A stretch of DNA of 16,184 nt from an uncultured Clostridia bacterium (GCA_937874755.1 CALNBC010000059.1:1-16184); one strand, 5' to 3'. Numbered from the stretch's first letter, positions 6,923 through 14,465 are shown. The notes: a model not told the origin generated them from the letters alone. Numbers and translations are program-made.

Positions 6923-6951
6923 TTGACAGAATGAACTTCATCCCGTATAAT
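6923..6951 (+). promoter_or_regulatory. Perfect consensus sigma-A promoter of the T-box/acyl-CoA synthetase unit
   Basis: TTGACA (6923-6928) and TATAAT (6946-6951) are 17 bases apart, the full consensus. The expected start is near 6958, immediately before the T-box stem I. A maximal promoter followed by an attenuator means expression would be set mainly by the riboswitch. Confidence 0.93.
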
Positions 6952-6957
6952 CTTGTT

Positions 6958-7218
6958 AACACAATGCGATGATGGGGAATATGAGCCGCATCCACCGCTC
7001 AAGAGAGCTGCCGGTTTGGTGAAAGGCAGTGCGGAATGAAGCTCCACTCGCCCCTGAGCAGCCAACCGAAATCACAGTAGGCTTGGACGGCATCCCGCCG
7101 TTATCGGGAAGGGCATGATTGTGCCTGCTAAGCGGCCGTTGATTCGGCAAACAGAGTGGTACCGCGGAAAGTAAGAAAACAAGCTTTTCGTCTCTGAAAA
7201 GAGATGGAGAGCTTTTTT
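6958..7218 (+). promoter_or_regulatory. T-box riboswitch (tRNA-sensing leader), probable leucine specifier CUC
   Basis: All T-box parts are present. Stem I runs from UGC (6965-6967) pairing with GCA (7058-7060). Above it are a GAUGA/UGA kink-turn, GGGG/CCCC (6974-6977/7051-7054), a specifier loop, GAGC/GCUC (6983-6986/7041-7044), CAU/AUG, CCGC/GCGG (6995-6998/7031-7034), an AAGAGAG bulge and a distal hairpin CUGCC/GGCAG with the GG..UGGUGAAA loop. Stem II contains AGUAGGC (7076-7082) pairing with GCCUGCU (7123-7129), and inside it a pseudoknot-like hairpin (7087-7101 with 7106-7109). A short stem III is at 7135-7148. The T-box AGAGUGGUACCGCGG is at 7153-7167 with UGGU at 7157-7160. The antiterminator CAGAG/CUCUG plus GCGGAAAG/CUUUUCGU competes with the terminator at 7181-7218. 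Uncharged tRNA should favour read-through. In this fold CUC at 7047-7049, followed by G, faces the anticodon. GAA at 7038-7040 is the less likely alternative. Confidence 0.95.
7181..7218 (+). terminator. T-box attenuator terminator
   Basis: AAGCTTTTCGTCTCT (7181-7195) pairs over 15 continuous bp, with several G-U pairs, to AGAGATGGAGAGCTT (7200-7214), with loop GAAA and a U run after it. Its 5' arm overlaps the 3' strand of the antiterminator (7184-7196), so the two folds exclude each other. Confidence 0.93.
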
Positions 7219-7257
7219 ATTTTCAAATTTATTCGCAATAAAGATTGGAGGAACCTC

Positions 7258-8967
7258 ATGGATCGCATCGAACGTAATATTGAACAGCTTGTCAACGCGA
7301 CGGACGACAGACTGCTGGAGATGACCTTTGGAGACCTGCTGGATGCCCAGGCTGCCCGTTTCCCGGATAATGACTGCGTGGTAGACCCCCACGAAGGCAT
7401 TAGGTTTACCTATTCGCAGTTCAAAGATGAGTGCAACCGCGTGGCACGTGGTTTGTTGGCGATAGGTGTCCGCCCGGGGGACAAAGTGGCTATCTGGTCG
7501 ACAAACAGGGTCGAATGGCTGGTAACCATGTTTGCCACTACAAAGATAGGCGCCGTGATGGTTACTGTAAACACCAACTACAAGCGCTTCGAACTCGAGT
7601 ATCAGCTTCGCCAGAGCGACACTATGACGCTCATACTAATCAAGGGCTTCAAGGATAGCGACTACGTGCATTACCTGCGCGAAATCTGTCCGGAACTTGC
7701 TCACTCTCAGCCGGGCAGGTTGTATTCCAGGGCACTGCCATGTCTAAAAAACGTCGTCTATCTGGAAAAAGATAAAGAACCCGGAATGTATAACTGGGAC
7801 AATCTTTATGCCCTCGCCGAAAATGTCGACGACGAGGAGAGGCAAAGCGTCCAGGAAAGCCTCGATATTCACGACGTGGCAAACATGCAGTACACTTCGG
7901 GCACGACGGGCTTTCCTAAGGGCGTAATGCTGACCCACCATGGAGTTGTCAACAACGGGAAGAGCATCGGCGATCGTAAAAAGCTGACCGAGAAAGACCG
8001 CGAATGCATCCCTGTTCCTCTGTTCCATTGTTTTGGTTGCGTTCTGGGTGTAACTTCCTGCATTACTCACGGCTCAACTATCGTATTGGTGCAAAGGTTC
8101 AATCCGCTGCTTGTCATGCAGGCAGTGCAGATGGAGCGCTGCACTTCGCTGCTGGGTGTGCCTACGATGTATATTTCCATGCTCAACCATCCCGATTTCA
8201 AGAGCTTTGATTTTTCCAGCCTAAGGACGGGTATAATGAGCGGCTCACCCTGCCCTGTCGAGGTAATGAAGCGCGTCAATGTAGATATGCACATGCCTGA
8301 AATAGTTATCTGCTTCGGTCAGACGGAATCTTCCCCCGTTACCACTATGACCTGCACGGATGACCCGCTAGAAAAGCGCGTTTCCACTGTGGGAACTGTT
8401 CAGCCCAATATGGAGATAAAGATAGTAGATACCGATACCGGAGAAGAGGTTCCGCCAAATACTCCCGGCGAATTCCTGACCCGTGGCTACCAGGTCATGA
8501 AGGGATATTACAAGATGCCCGAAGCAACCCGCCAGGCGATAGATGAGGACGGTTGGCTGCACACAGGCGACCTTTGCACTGTAGATGAGGACGGTTATTA
8601 CAGGGTAACCGGCAGGCTGAAAGACATGATTATCCGGGGCGGAGAGAATATCTACCCCAGGGAGATAGAAGAATTTTTGTATACCCATCCTTGCGTCAAG
8701 GACGTTCAGGTTGTCGGCGTACCCGATGAAAAATACGGCGAAGAGGTGCTGGCCTTTGTGATACTCAACGAGGGTATGCAATCGACGGAAGACGAGTTGA
8801 TTCGCTTCATCAAGGAGGGGCTGTCCCGTTTCAAATCGCCGAGATACGTACGCTTCCTGGATGAATTTCCGGTTACTGCCAGCGGTAAAATCATGAAATA
8901 CAAACTGCGCGAAATCGGAGTGGATATGCTCAATCTCCACAAGGAAGCTAAGATTGAAACCGCATAG
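7258..8967 (+). CDS. AMP-forming acyl-CoA synthetase (carboxylic acid:CoA ligase)
   Basis: A 569-residue member of the ANL adenylating superfamily that should convert a carboxylic acid, ATP and CoA to acyl-CoA, AMP and PPi. The motifs are in order: YTSGTTGFPKG (212-222), the P-loop; FGQTE (353-357); GWLHTGD (432-438); GRLKDMIIRGGENIYP (452-467) at the hinge; and PVTASGKIMK with the adenylation lysine K544. The overall pattern is FadD/medium-chain ligase-like rather than acetyl-CoA synthetase. The chain length cannot be read from sequence. The start is the ATG at 7258 after GGAGG (7247-7251); an in-frame ATG at 7204 lies inside the attenuator terminator. It is the only gene behind the T-box and is followed by a terminator at 9022-9060. 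The T-box implies induction when an amino acid, probably leucine, is short. A role in making a leucine precursor from a branched acid is inference. Confidence 0.93.
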   Translation: MDRIERNIEQLVNATDDRLLEMTFGDLLDAQAARFPDNDCVVDPHEGIRFTYSQFKDECNRVARGLLAIGVRPGDKVAIWSTNRVEWLVTMFATTKIGAVMVTVNTNYKRFELEYQLRQSDTMTLILIKGFKDSDYVHYLREICPELAHSQPGRLYSRALPCLKNVVYLEKDKEPGMYNWDNLYALAENVDDEERQSVQESLDIHDVANMQYTSGTTGFPKGVMLTHHGVVNNGKSIGDRKKLTEKDRECIPVPLFHCFGCVLGVTSCITHGSTIVLVQRFNPLLVMQAVQMERCTSLLGVPTMYISMLNHPDFKSFDFSSLRTGIMSGSPCPVEVMKRVNVDMHMPEIVICFGQTESSPVTTMTCTDDPLEKRVSTVGTVQPNMEIKIVDTDTGEEVPPNTPGEFLTRGYQVMKGYYKMPEATRQAIDEDGWLHTGDLCTVDEDGYYRVTGRLKDMIIRGGENIYPREIEEFLYTHPCVKDVQVVGVPDEKYGEEVLAFVILNEGMQSTEDELIRFIKEGLSRFKSPRYVRFLDEFPVTASGKIMKYKLREIGVDMLNLHKEAKIETA

Positions 8968-9021
8968 ATAGACCGACATTCGACACATAGTAAATATCAA
9001 TCACTAACTGCACATAGCTAC

Positions 9022-9060
9022 GCAAACGGGGCTTTAAGAATATTAAGGCCCCGTTTTTGC
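9022..9060. terminator. Strong terminator after the acyl-CoA synthetase
   Basis: A near-perfect inverted repeat: AAACGGGGC (9024-9032) pairs with GCCCCGTTTT (9048-9057), with inner TTAA/TTAA around GAATA. A T run follows on the plus strand, and the flanking GCAAA/TTTTTGC makes it symmetric. It closes the acyl-CoA synthetase unit as a single gene. Confidence 0.92.
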
Positions 9061-9109
9061 GCCTGAATGTTTCGCTGGTGTTGTTTGGTTCTTCACAAAT
9101 TGCCTTAAC

Positions 9110-9139
9110 TTGACAGCGCATTGAATTTTCGATTATCAT
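9110..9139 (+). promoter_or_regulatory. Sigma-A promoter for parE-parC
   Basis: TTGACA (9110-9115) and TATCAT (9134-9139) are 18 bases apart. The expected start is near 9146, leaving a leader of about 185 nt before parE. Confidence 0.7.
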
Positions 9140-9145
9140 CGTTAA

Positions 9146-9330
9146 GGTGTCGAACCCATGCGGCAGCTGTGTCTTTTGTGTATTCGAATATTGTGTAAGG
9201 CAGGCATACCGCCAAGACTCCGCCACCAAGGTCGAGCGCATTTGAATCGCTTTAAGCAATATGGCGTGGCGCTATCTTAAGCAGCACAAACTCCTGCCGT
9301 CTGAAAAAAATAAATCCCATGGGGGCAATC
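9146..9330 (+). promoter_or_regulatory. Long, probably structured leader of parE-parC
   Basis: About 185 bases without a gene. GGCAGG (9199-9204) can pair with CCTGCC (9293-9298), enclosing CGCCAC (9221-9226) with GTGGCG (9266-9271) and, as an alternative, AGCGC/GCGCT (9235-9239/9269-9273). A perfect palindrome TATTCGAATA lies at 9181-9190. I recognise no known riboswitch and see no terminator before the gene. It may bind a regulator or be unconstrained. Confidence 0.35.
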
Positions 9331-11277
9331 ATGAAAGAAACCTATACCGCCAGCGATATTAAAGTGCTGGAAGGACTGGAAGCCGTGCGCATGCGTCCAG
9401 GCATGTACATCGGCTCGACAGGTCCTTCCGGACTTCATCATCTGCTGTGGGAAATAGTAGACAACTCAATAGACGAGGCGGCGAACGGCTTCGCCAACCT
9501 TATAGAAATAGCGATTCACAAGGACAATTCGGTCACAATAACAGATAACGGGCGCGGCATCCCCGTCGGCATCCACGAAAAACTAGGGATTTCGGGGGTA
9601 GAGGTCGTGTTCACCCAGCTCCACGCCGGCGGGAAGTTCGGCGACTCGAACTACAATTATTCCGGCGGTTTGCATGGCGTAGGCGCTTCCGTTGTGAACG
9701 CCCTTTCCGAATGGCTCTGGTGCGAGGTTTACCAAAACGGAAAGGTGTACAGGCAGGAATTCGAGAGCGTTGTAGAAAAGGGGAAAATTGTTTCAGGAAA
9801 ACCCAAGAGCGGGTTGACCGAAACTGGGCGCACGAGGAAGAAGGGCAGCTCGATAACCTTTTTGCCGGATGCGCGGGTTTTCGAAACGCTGAACTGGAAC
9901 GCGGATAAGATTGCCCGAAGGATGAGGGAGCTTGCCTACCTGAACAAGGGGCTGACGCTTACATTCGAGGATGAACGGGACAAAGAACGAGAAAAGCAGG
10001 AGTTCCGAGCGGACGGCGGCATAAGCGATTTCGTCCGCTTTTTGAACGAAGGCAACGAATTCCTTTATGAGCCTCCGATACTCATAGAAGGCAACTCAAA
10101 CGGCATCATAGTCCAAGCAGCAATCCAGCACAACGATTCAGAAAACGAATCACTATTTTCATATGTAAACAACATCCCCACCAACGAGGGCGGAACCCCT
10201 TCTCATGGGTTCCGTTCGGCAGTCACAAAGGTGATGAACGACTACTGCCGAAGGGTGGGTGCCCTCAAAGATAAAGATAAGAACTTGCCTGGCGAGGATT
10301 TTCGCGAGGGAATGACCGCTGTGTTGTCTGTCAAGATGAAAGACGTGCAGTTCGAGGGCCAGACCAAGACTAAGCTTGGCAACACCGAGGCGGAAAGCGC
10401 AGTGGAATCCGTAATCGGCGAAGGGTTGACGCACTTTACCCAGAACTTGCGCAATGCAGAGCTTTGCTCCAAAATCGTGGAAAAGGCGCAAAAAGCCGCA
10501 AGATTGCGCGAAGCTGCAAAAAAAGCAAAGGCTGTGGAACGCGAGCGCAACAAACTCGAGAACGCTCCTCTGGTTGGCAAACTTAGCTCCTGCACCGGCA
10601 GGGACAGAACCAAGAACGAGCTTTTTATAGTCGAAGGAGATTCCGCAGGCGGCAGCGCAAAGCAGGGGCGCGACCGCACGTTTCAGGCGATACTCCCGCT
10701 TCGCGGCAAGCCGCTCAATGCGGAAAAGACCACCATCGAAGAAGTGTTGAAGAACCAGGAGTTTCGTTCGATTATCACCGCTCTCGGAACTGGCGTGGGC
10801 AAGGATTTCAACATTGAAGACCTGAAGTACGACAAGGTAATCATACTCTCGGATGCGGACCAGGATGGCGCTCACATCCGCGCTATACTCATGACTTTCT
10901 TTTTCAGGTATATGCGCGAGCTCATAACAGAAGGGCATGTGTATATAGGCATGCCGCCACTTTACAAAGTGCAGACGGGCAAAAAAATAGTCTACGCCTA
11001 CAACGACAATGAACTTGCGGAAGCGATTGAAAAGGCGGGCAAGGGGTATGCGCTCCAGCGCTACAAAGGTCTCGGAGAAATGAATCCCGAACAGCTTTGG
11101 GAAACGACTATGGAGCCTTCAAAACGCGCTCTTATGCGTGTCTCAATTGACGACGCTGTCGAAGCGGATAGGATAGTTACCATCCTGATGGGCAATAAAA
11201 TCGAACCTAGGAAGGCGTATATCAGCAAGCACGCCAACTTCAACAGAGTCGACAAGTTCATGCCGAAGGAGAGCTAA
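9331..11277 (+). CDS. parE: Type IIA topoisomerase subunit B (topoisomerase IV ParE / GyrB-like)
   Basis: A 648-residue ATPase/Toprim subunit of a type IIA topoisomerase. The GHKL ATPase site shows EIVDNSIDE (41-49, catalytic E41), DNGRGIP (72-78) and GGLHGVG (112-118). The Toprim domain has VEGDSAGG (E435) and DADQDG (508-513) for Mg binding, then GMPPLYKV and RYKGLGEM near the C-terminus. DADQDG in place of the common DADVDG is a pattern I associate with the second clostridial type IIA pair. The start at 9331 follows GGGGG with a 6-base gap; an ATG at 9319 has no ribosome binding site. It is followed with no gap by the A subunit. There is no dnaA, dnaN or recF nearby, so this is not the usual origin-linked gyrase pair, which favours topoisomerase IV; biochemical type cannot be read with certainty. 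Confidence 0.93.
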   Translation: MKETYTASDIKVLEGLEAVRMRPGMYIGSTGPSGLHHLLWEIVDNSIDEAANGFANLIEIAIHKDNSVTITDNGRGIPVGIHEKLGISGVEVVFTQLHAGGKFGDSNYNYSGGLHGVGASVVNALSEWLWCEVYQNGKVYRQEFESVVEKGKIVSGKPKSGLTETGRTRKKGSSITFLPDARVFETLNWNADKIARRMRELAYLNKGLTLTFEDERDKEREKQEFRADGGISDFVRFLNEGNEFLYEPPILIEGNSNGIIVQAAIQHNDSENESLFSYVNNIPTNEGGTPSHGFRSAVTKVMNDYCRRVGALKDKDKNLPGEDFREGMTAVLSVKMKDVQFEGQTKTKLGNTEAESAVESVIGEGLTHFTQNLRNAELCSKIVEKAQKAARLREAAKKAKAVERERNKLENAPLVGKLSSCTGRDRTKNELFIVEGDSAGGSAKQGRDRTFQAILPLRGKPLNAEKTTIEEVLKNQEFRSIITALGTGVGKDFNIEDLKYDKVIILSDADQDGAHIRAILMTFFFRYMRELITEGHVYIGMPPLYKVQTGKKIVYAYNDNELAEAIEKAGKGYALQRYKGLGEMNPEQLWETTMEPSKRALMRVSIDDAVEADRIVTILMGNKIEPRKAYISKHANFNRVDKFMPKES

Positions 11278-13731
11278 ATGGCCAAAAAGAAAGACAATGC
11301 CGGCGGCACGGAAAAGCAAACTAACAGGCTTTTCCCGGTCACTATGGAGGATGTGATGCACAACTCCATGATGCCCTACGCCGAATATGTAATACTTGAT
11401 CGCGCTATTCCTAGGGTTGAAGATGGACTAAAGCCCGTCCAGCGCAGGATACTCTACTCTATGATGGAGTTGTCCCTTACGCCGGACAAGCCCCACAGAA
11501 AATCCGCCCGTATCGTCGGCGATTGCCTGGGCAAGTACCACCCCCACGGCGACACCAGCGTATACGACGCTATGGTTCGCATGGCGCAGCCCTTCAACAT
11601 GAGCTGCCCGCTAGTCGATGGTCACGGCAATTTTGGTTCCGAGGACGGCGACCCTGCAGCGGCGATGCGCTATACCGAAGCACGCATGACCCCCCTCGCA
11701 TTGGAGCTCTTGCGCGATTTGGATAAGGACACCGTCGACTTCAACCTCAACTTCGACGACACCTTAAAAGAGCCGGAGGTTCTCCCCGGTCGTTTCCCAA
11801 ACCTTTTAGTCAATGGTGCGACAGGAATCGCCGTAGGACTCGCGACCAACATCCCGCCCCACAACCTTGGCGAAGCAATAGACGCGACTGTCGCCATGCT
11901 CCAAAAACCGGACATCACAGTAAAAGAGCTTATGAAATTCATACCCGCTCCGGACTTTCCTACCGGAGGGCTACTGCTCGATACTCCGGATATAGCCGAA
12001 GCATATAAAACCGGTAGAGGCAAGCTCGTCATAAGGGCAAAGACCCACATAGAGCCGCAAAAAAATGGCAAAAACCTCATAGTGGTGACGGAGTTCCCCT
12101 TCCAGGTCAACAAAGCAGCCGCCCAGGAAAAGATACTCCGCCTTTGTGAAACCAAAAAAGTACTGTTCTCAGGGATTGCCGATATTCGAGAGGAATCGGA
12201 CCGCGAGGGCACCCGGGTGGTAATAGAAGTCAAGAAGGACGTGGATCCGCAAAAGGTGCTCAACTACCTGTACAAGTATTCCGACCTTCAGGTCAATTTC
12301 GGCGTCAACCTCGTTGCGATTGCGAACGGTAAACCCAAGCAGATGGGTCTTCGGGAAGTGCTCGCACACTACATCACCCACCAGAAGGACGTCGTAACAA
12401 GAAGGACACGCCACGACTTGGAAGCCGCCGAGAAGCGCGCCCACATTTTGGAGGGGCTCATCATCGCGGTAGACAATCTGGACGAAGTGATACGTCTAAT
12501 CAGGGCGAGCGCTACTCCTACAGTGGCGCGAGACGGGTTGATGAAGCGCTTTTCGCTCACACAGATACAAGCGCAAGCCATACTTGACATGCGCCTTGCA
12601 CGGTTGACCAACCTTCAAATCATCGAGCTTAGAGCGGAGTACGAGGAAGTCGCTAAGCTAATCATTGAGCTCAAGGGAATCATAGAAGACCCGAAGAAGC
12701 TAATGGCGGTCATAAAGCGTGAGATTCTGGAAATCAAGAAAAAATACGCCCAGCCGAGGCGAACATTGTTGATAAACGCCAACCCCGAAATCACCGTCGA
12801 CGAAAGCGAGCTAAAGGTCGTTTCAGAAGTAACAGTGTATGCCACCGCTGCGGGAATAAAGCGCACGAGCTCAAAGCTTTATGCACAAAAGGGAAGCCAG
12901 GAAGAAGGCAAAGTGTTCTTTGCCCTCGAGACCACCACCGGCAAGCGGGTGCAGTTCTTCACAAACCTCGGTTCCATGTATTCGATAGACGCGGAGGATA
13001 TTCCCGAGCCGAAAGGCAAGCAGTTCGGTTCAATGCCTGCAGCGCTGTTTGCCGGCTGGAACGACGGAGAGCGCATAGTAGCCGCTTTTTCCTTCGATTC
13101 ATACGCAGAAGAAAGCAGCCTGCTCTTCTTTACCAAGCAGGGCCTGGCGAAGCGAGCCGCCCTCGCAGATTTTGAAACCAGGAATAAAAAATACGTAGCA
13201 ATCGGAGTAAAGGATGGCGACGAGGTCTTAGCTGTCGCGCAGGATAATGGCGAACCGACCGTACTATTAATAACTGAACGCGGCATGAGCATACGTTTTC
13301 CCTCCGATTCTATACCCAAGATGGGCAGGACTGCGTCCGGGGTCAAGTCCATGGCGCTGGAGGACGGGGATTCGGTGCTTTTCGCCTCGCAGATACCGGA
13401 CGAAGGGCAAATGCTTATCATCAGCGACCTCGGCTACGCAAAGCGTAGTCTTGTGATGGACTATGAACGTCAGAACAGGAATGGCAAAGGCCAGCGCACA
13501 TTTGAGCTTCGAAAAAATGGCGCAAATGGCACCAAGCTTGCATCTGCCATCTACCTGGACAAACCTTCGACTTTTGCCGTCGAGCAGCTTCACAGCGGAA
13601 AGTCTGTTTTTGCGTCCGAGGAAGTACTGGTGGAAAAACGCCAGTCTCGGGGATTGCCGCTCGTTATGGCAATGCTGGACGACGTAGTAATTGACGCATA
13701 CATAGCGGATGACAGGACTGAAAACAGCTAA
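11278..13731 (+). CDS. parC: Type IIA topoisomerase subunit A (topoisomerase IV ParC / GyrA-like)
   Basis: An 817-residue DNA cleavage/rejoining subunit. The catalytic tyrosine is Y132 in [11 protein letters not shown]. The quinolone-resistance region reads [20 protein letters not shown], with T93 at the position of E. coli GyrA S83 and D97 at the D87 position. A coiled-coil and tower region follow (about 370-520), then a C-terminal beta-pinwheel. The GyrA box, which is QRRGGKG in true gyrase, is here QNRNGKG at 732-738, so degenerate. That points to topoisomerase IV-like decatenation rather than strong supercoiling, but some activity of that kind cannot be excluded. The ATG follows the parE stop codon directly, with AAGGAGA at 11266-11272 inside parE, so translation is likely coupled. 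No terminator follows; the next gene starts 84 bases on. Confidence 0.93.
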   Translation: MAKKKDNAGGTEKQTNRLFPVTMEDVMHNSMMPYAEYVILDRAIPRVEDGLKPVQRRILYSMMELSLTPDKPHRKSARIVGDCLGKYHPHGDTSVYDAMVRMAQPFNMSCPLVDGHGNFGSEDGDPAAAMRYTEARMTPLALELLRDLDKDTVDFNLNFDDTLKEPEVLPGRFPNLLVNGATGIAVGLATNIPPHNLGEAIDATVAMLQKPDITVKELMKFIPAPDFPTGGLLLDTPDIAEAYKTGRGKLVIRAKTHIEPQKNGKNLIVVTEFPFQVNKAAAQEKILRLCETKKVLFSGIADIREESDREGTRVVIEVKKDVDPQKVLNYLYKYSDLQVNFGVNLVAIANGKPKQMGLREVLAHYITHQKDVVTRRTRHDLEAAEKRAHILEGLIIAVDNLDEVIRLIRASATPTVARDGLMKRFSLTQIQAQAILDMRLARLTNLQIIELRAEYEEVAKLIIELKGIIEDPKKLMAVIKREILEIKKKYAQPRRTLLINANPEITVDESELKVVSEVTVYATAAGIKRTSSKLYAQKGSQEEGKVFFALETTTGKRVQFFTNLGSMYSIDAEDIPEPKGKQFGSMPAALFAGWNDGERIVAAFSFDSYAEESSLLFFTKQGLAKRAALADFETRNKKYVAIGVKDGDEVLAVAQDNGEPTVLLITERGMSIRFPSDSIPKMGRTASGVKSMALEDGDSVLFASQIPDEGQMLIISDLGYAKRSLVMDYERQNRNGKGQRTFELRKNGANGTKLASAIYLDKPSTFAVEQLHSGKSVFASEEVLVEKRQSRGLPLVMAMLDDVVIDAYIADDRTENS

Positions 13732-13783
13732 AAAGCGCAACATCTGACTGTTAACAGGTATTCAAAGCGGGTTATCGCGCATA

Positions 13784-13818
13784 CATATTCCACATACGGC
13801 CGTCGGAGGTGGAATATG
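13784..13818 (+). promoter_or_regulatory. Perfect 10-bp hairpin over the ribosome binding site and start codon of the SSB-like gene
   Basis: CATATTCCAC (13784-13793) is the exact complement of GTGGAATATG (13809-13818), which ends with the ATG start codon. The 15-base loop contains the palindrome ACGGCCGT (13796-13803), and the GGAGG (13805-13809) sits at the loop/stem border. In RNA this would hide the start codon. In DNA it would be a dyad operator. No promoter was found between parC and this site. Confidence 0.7.
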
Positions 13819-14421
13819 GATTGTACCAACCGGGTAACGCTGTCCGGCAGCGTCAAAGGAGAACTTGTTTACTCACACAGCGTATACAGCGAGGCATTTT
13901 ATACCTGTTTTTTGCAGGTTCCAAGGCTGTCCGGAGTGTCGGATCTGCTACCGCTTACCATATCCGAGCGCTTGCTTGCGACTTCGGCAATAACTGACGG
14001 CGCAGAAATAACAGTCACCGGTCAGCTCAGGTCTTATAACAAATTCATTAGAGGCGCGTCGAGGTTGATTCTGACTATTTTTGCTCTGGAGGTCTCATTT
14101 TCCGAAGAGGTTGTGAATTCGATTGTCCTTACAGGGTATTTATGCAAGCAACCGACCTATCGAGTGACCCCGTTTTCAAGGGAGATTACCGATTTGTTGT
14201 TGGCTGTCAATCGATCGTACAATAAATCGGACTACATTCCCGCCATAGCATGGGGAAGAAACGCTAGGTTCGCCGGAACCTTAGGTATCGGAGACTGCAT
14301 TTCCATAACGGGAAGGGTGCAGAGTCGGGAATACAAAAAGCATTTGTCAGAAGGCAATGAAGAAACTCGCACAGCGTACGAAGTGTCGATTGCGACACTC
14401 GAACTGCTCAAGTCCCCATGA
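13816..14421 (+). CDS. Two-OB-fold single-stranded-DNA-binding-like protein
   Basis: A 201-residue protein with two SSB-type OB folds. The second, about residues 97-198, reads like bacterial SSB: NSIVLTGYLCKQPTYRVTP, LLLAVNRSYNKSDYIPAIAWGRNARF, ISITGRVQSREY, then YEVSIATLELL. The first, about 5-93, is more divergent but keeps the pattern (NRVTLSGSV, ITVTGQLRSYN). There is no acidic SSB tail, so it is unlikely to recruit the usual SSB partners. Proteins of this layout are common in Clostridia as hypothetical or SSB-like proteins; I know of no assigned function. The start follows GGAGGTGG and lies within the hairpin at 13784-13818. The stop codon lies in the loop of the terminator. Neighbours are parC upstream and yerC-pcrA downstream, consistent with replication or repair. 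Confidence 0.85.
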   Translation: MDCTNRVTLSGSVKGELVYSHSVYSEAFYTCFLQVPRLSGVSDLLPLTISERLLATSAITDGAEITVTGQLRSYNKFIRGASRLILTIFALEVSFSEEVVNSIVLTGYLCKQPTYRVTPFSREITDLLLAVNRSYNKSDYIPAIAWGRNARFAGTLGIGDCISITGRVQSREYKKHLSEGNEETRTAYEVSIATLELLKSP

Positions 14422-14438
14422 CGGGGACTTGCTTTTTT
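14409..14438 (+). terminator. Terminator overlapping the end of the SSB-like gene
   Basis: CAAGTCCCC (14409-14417) pairs with GGGGACTTG (14423-14431), 9 bp with a 5-base loop, followed by CTTTTTT. The last codons are in the 5' arm and the TGA stop is in the loop. The U run also carries the -35 box of the yerC promoter. Confidence 0.93.
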
Positions 14439-14465
14439 GATGTGCTGTGTTAAAATAGTTATAAT
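14437..14465 (+). promoter_or_regulatory. Sigma-A promoter for yerC
   Basis: TTGATG (14437-14442) and TATAAT (14460-14465) are 17 bases apart. The -35 box begins within the U run of the preceding terminator. The leader to the ATG is about 25 nt. Confidence 0.8.

Noticed and set aside
7204..7257. ATG at 7204 as start of the acyl-CoA synthetase
   Set aside because: It lies in the 3' arm of the T-box terminator and has no proper ribosome binding site. The ATG at 7258 has GGAGG at the right distance and gives a normal N-terminus.
8368..9000. 210-codon minus-strand open frame opposite the acyl-CoA synthetase
   Set aside because: Shadow frame crossing the conserved C-terminal domain of the ligase; low-complexity composition and no motifs.
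9146..9165. GGTGTCGAACCC in the parE leader as a possible tRNA T-arm relic
   Set aside because: The flanking bases cannot form a 5-bp T-stem and there is no acceptor, D-arm or anticodon arm around it.
10159..10938. 259-codon minus-strand open frame opposite parE
   Set aside because: Shadow of the parE coding sequence; no ribosome binding site or family features, while parE has all its motifs.
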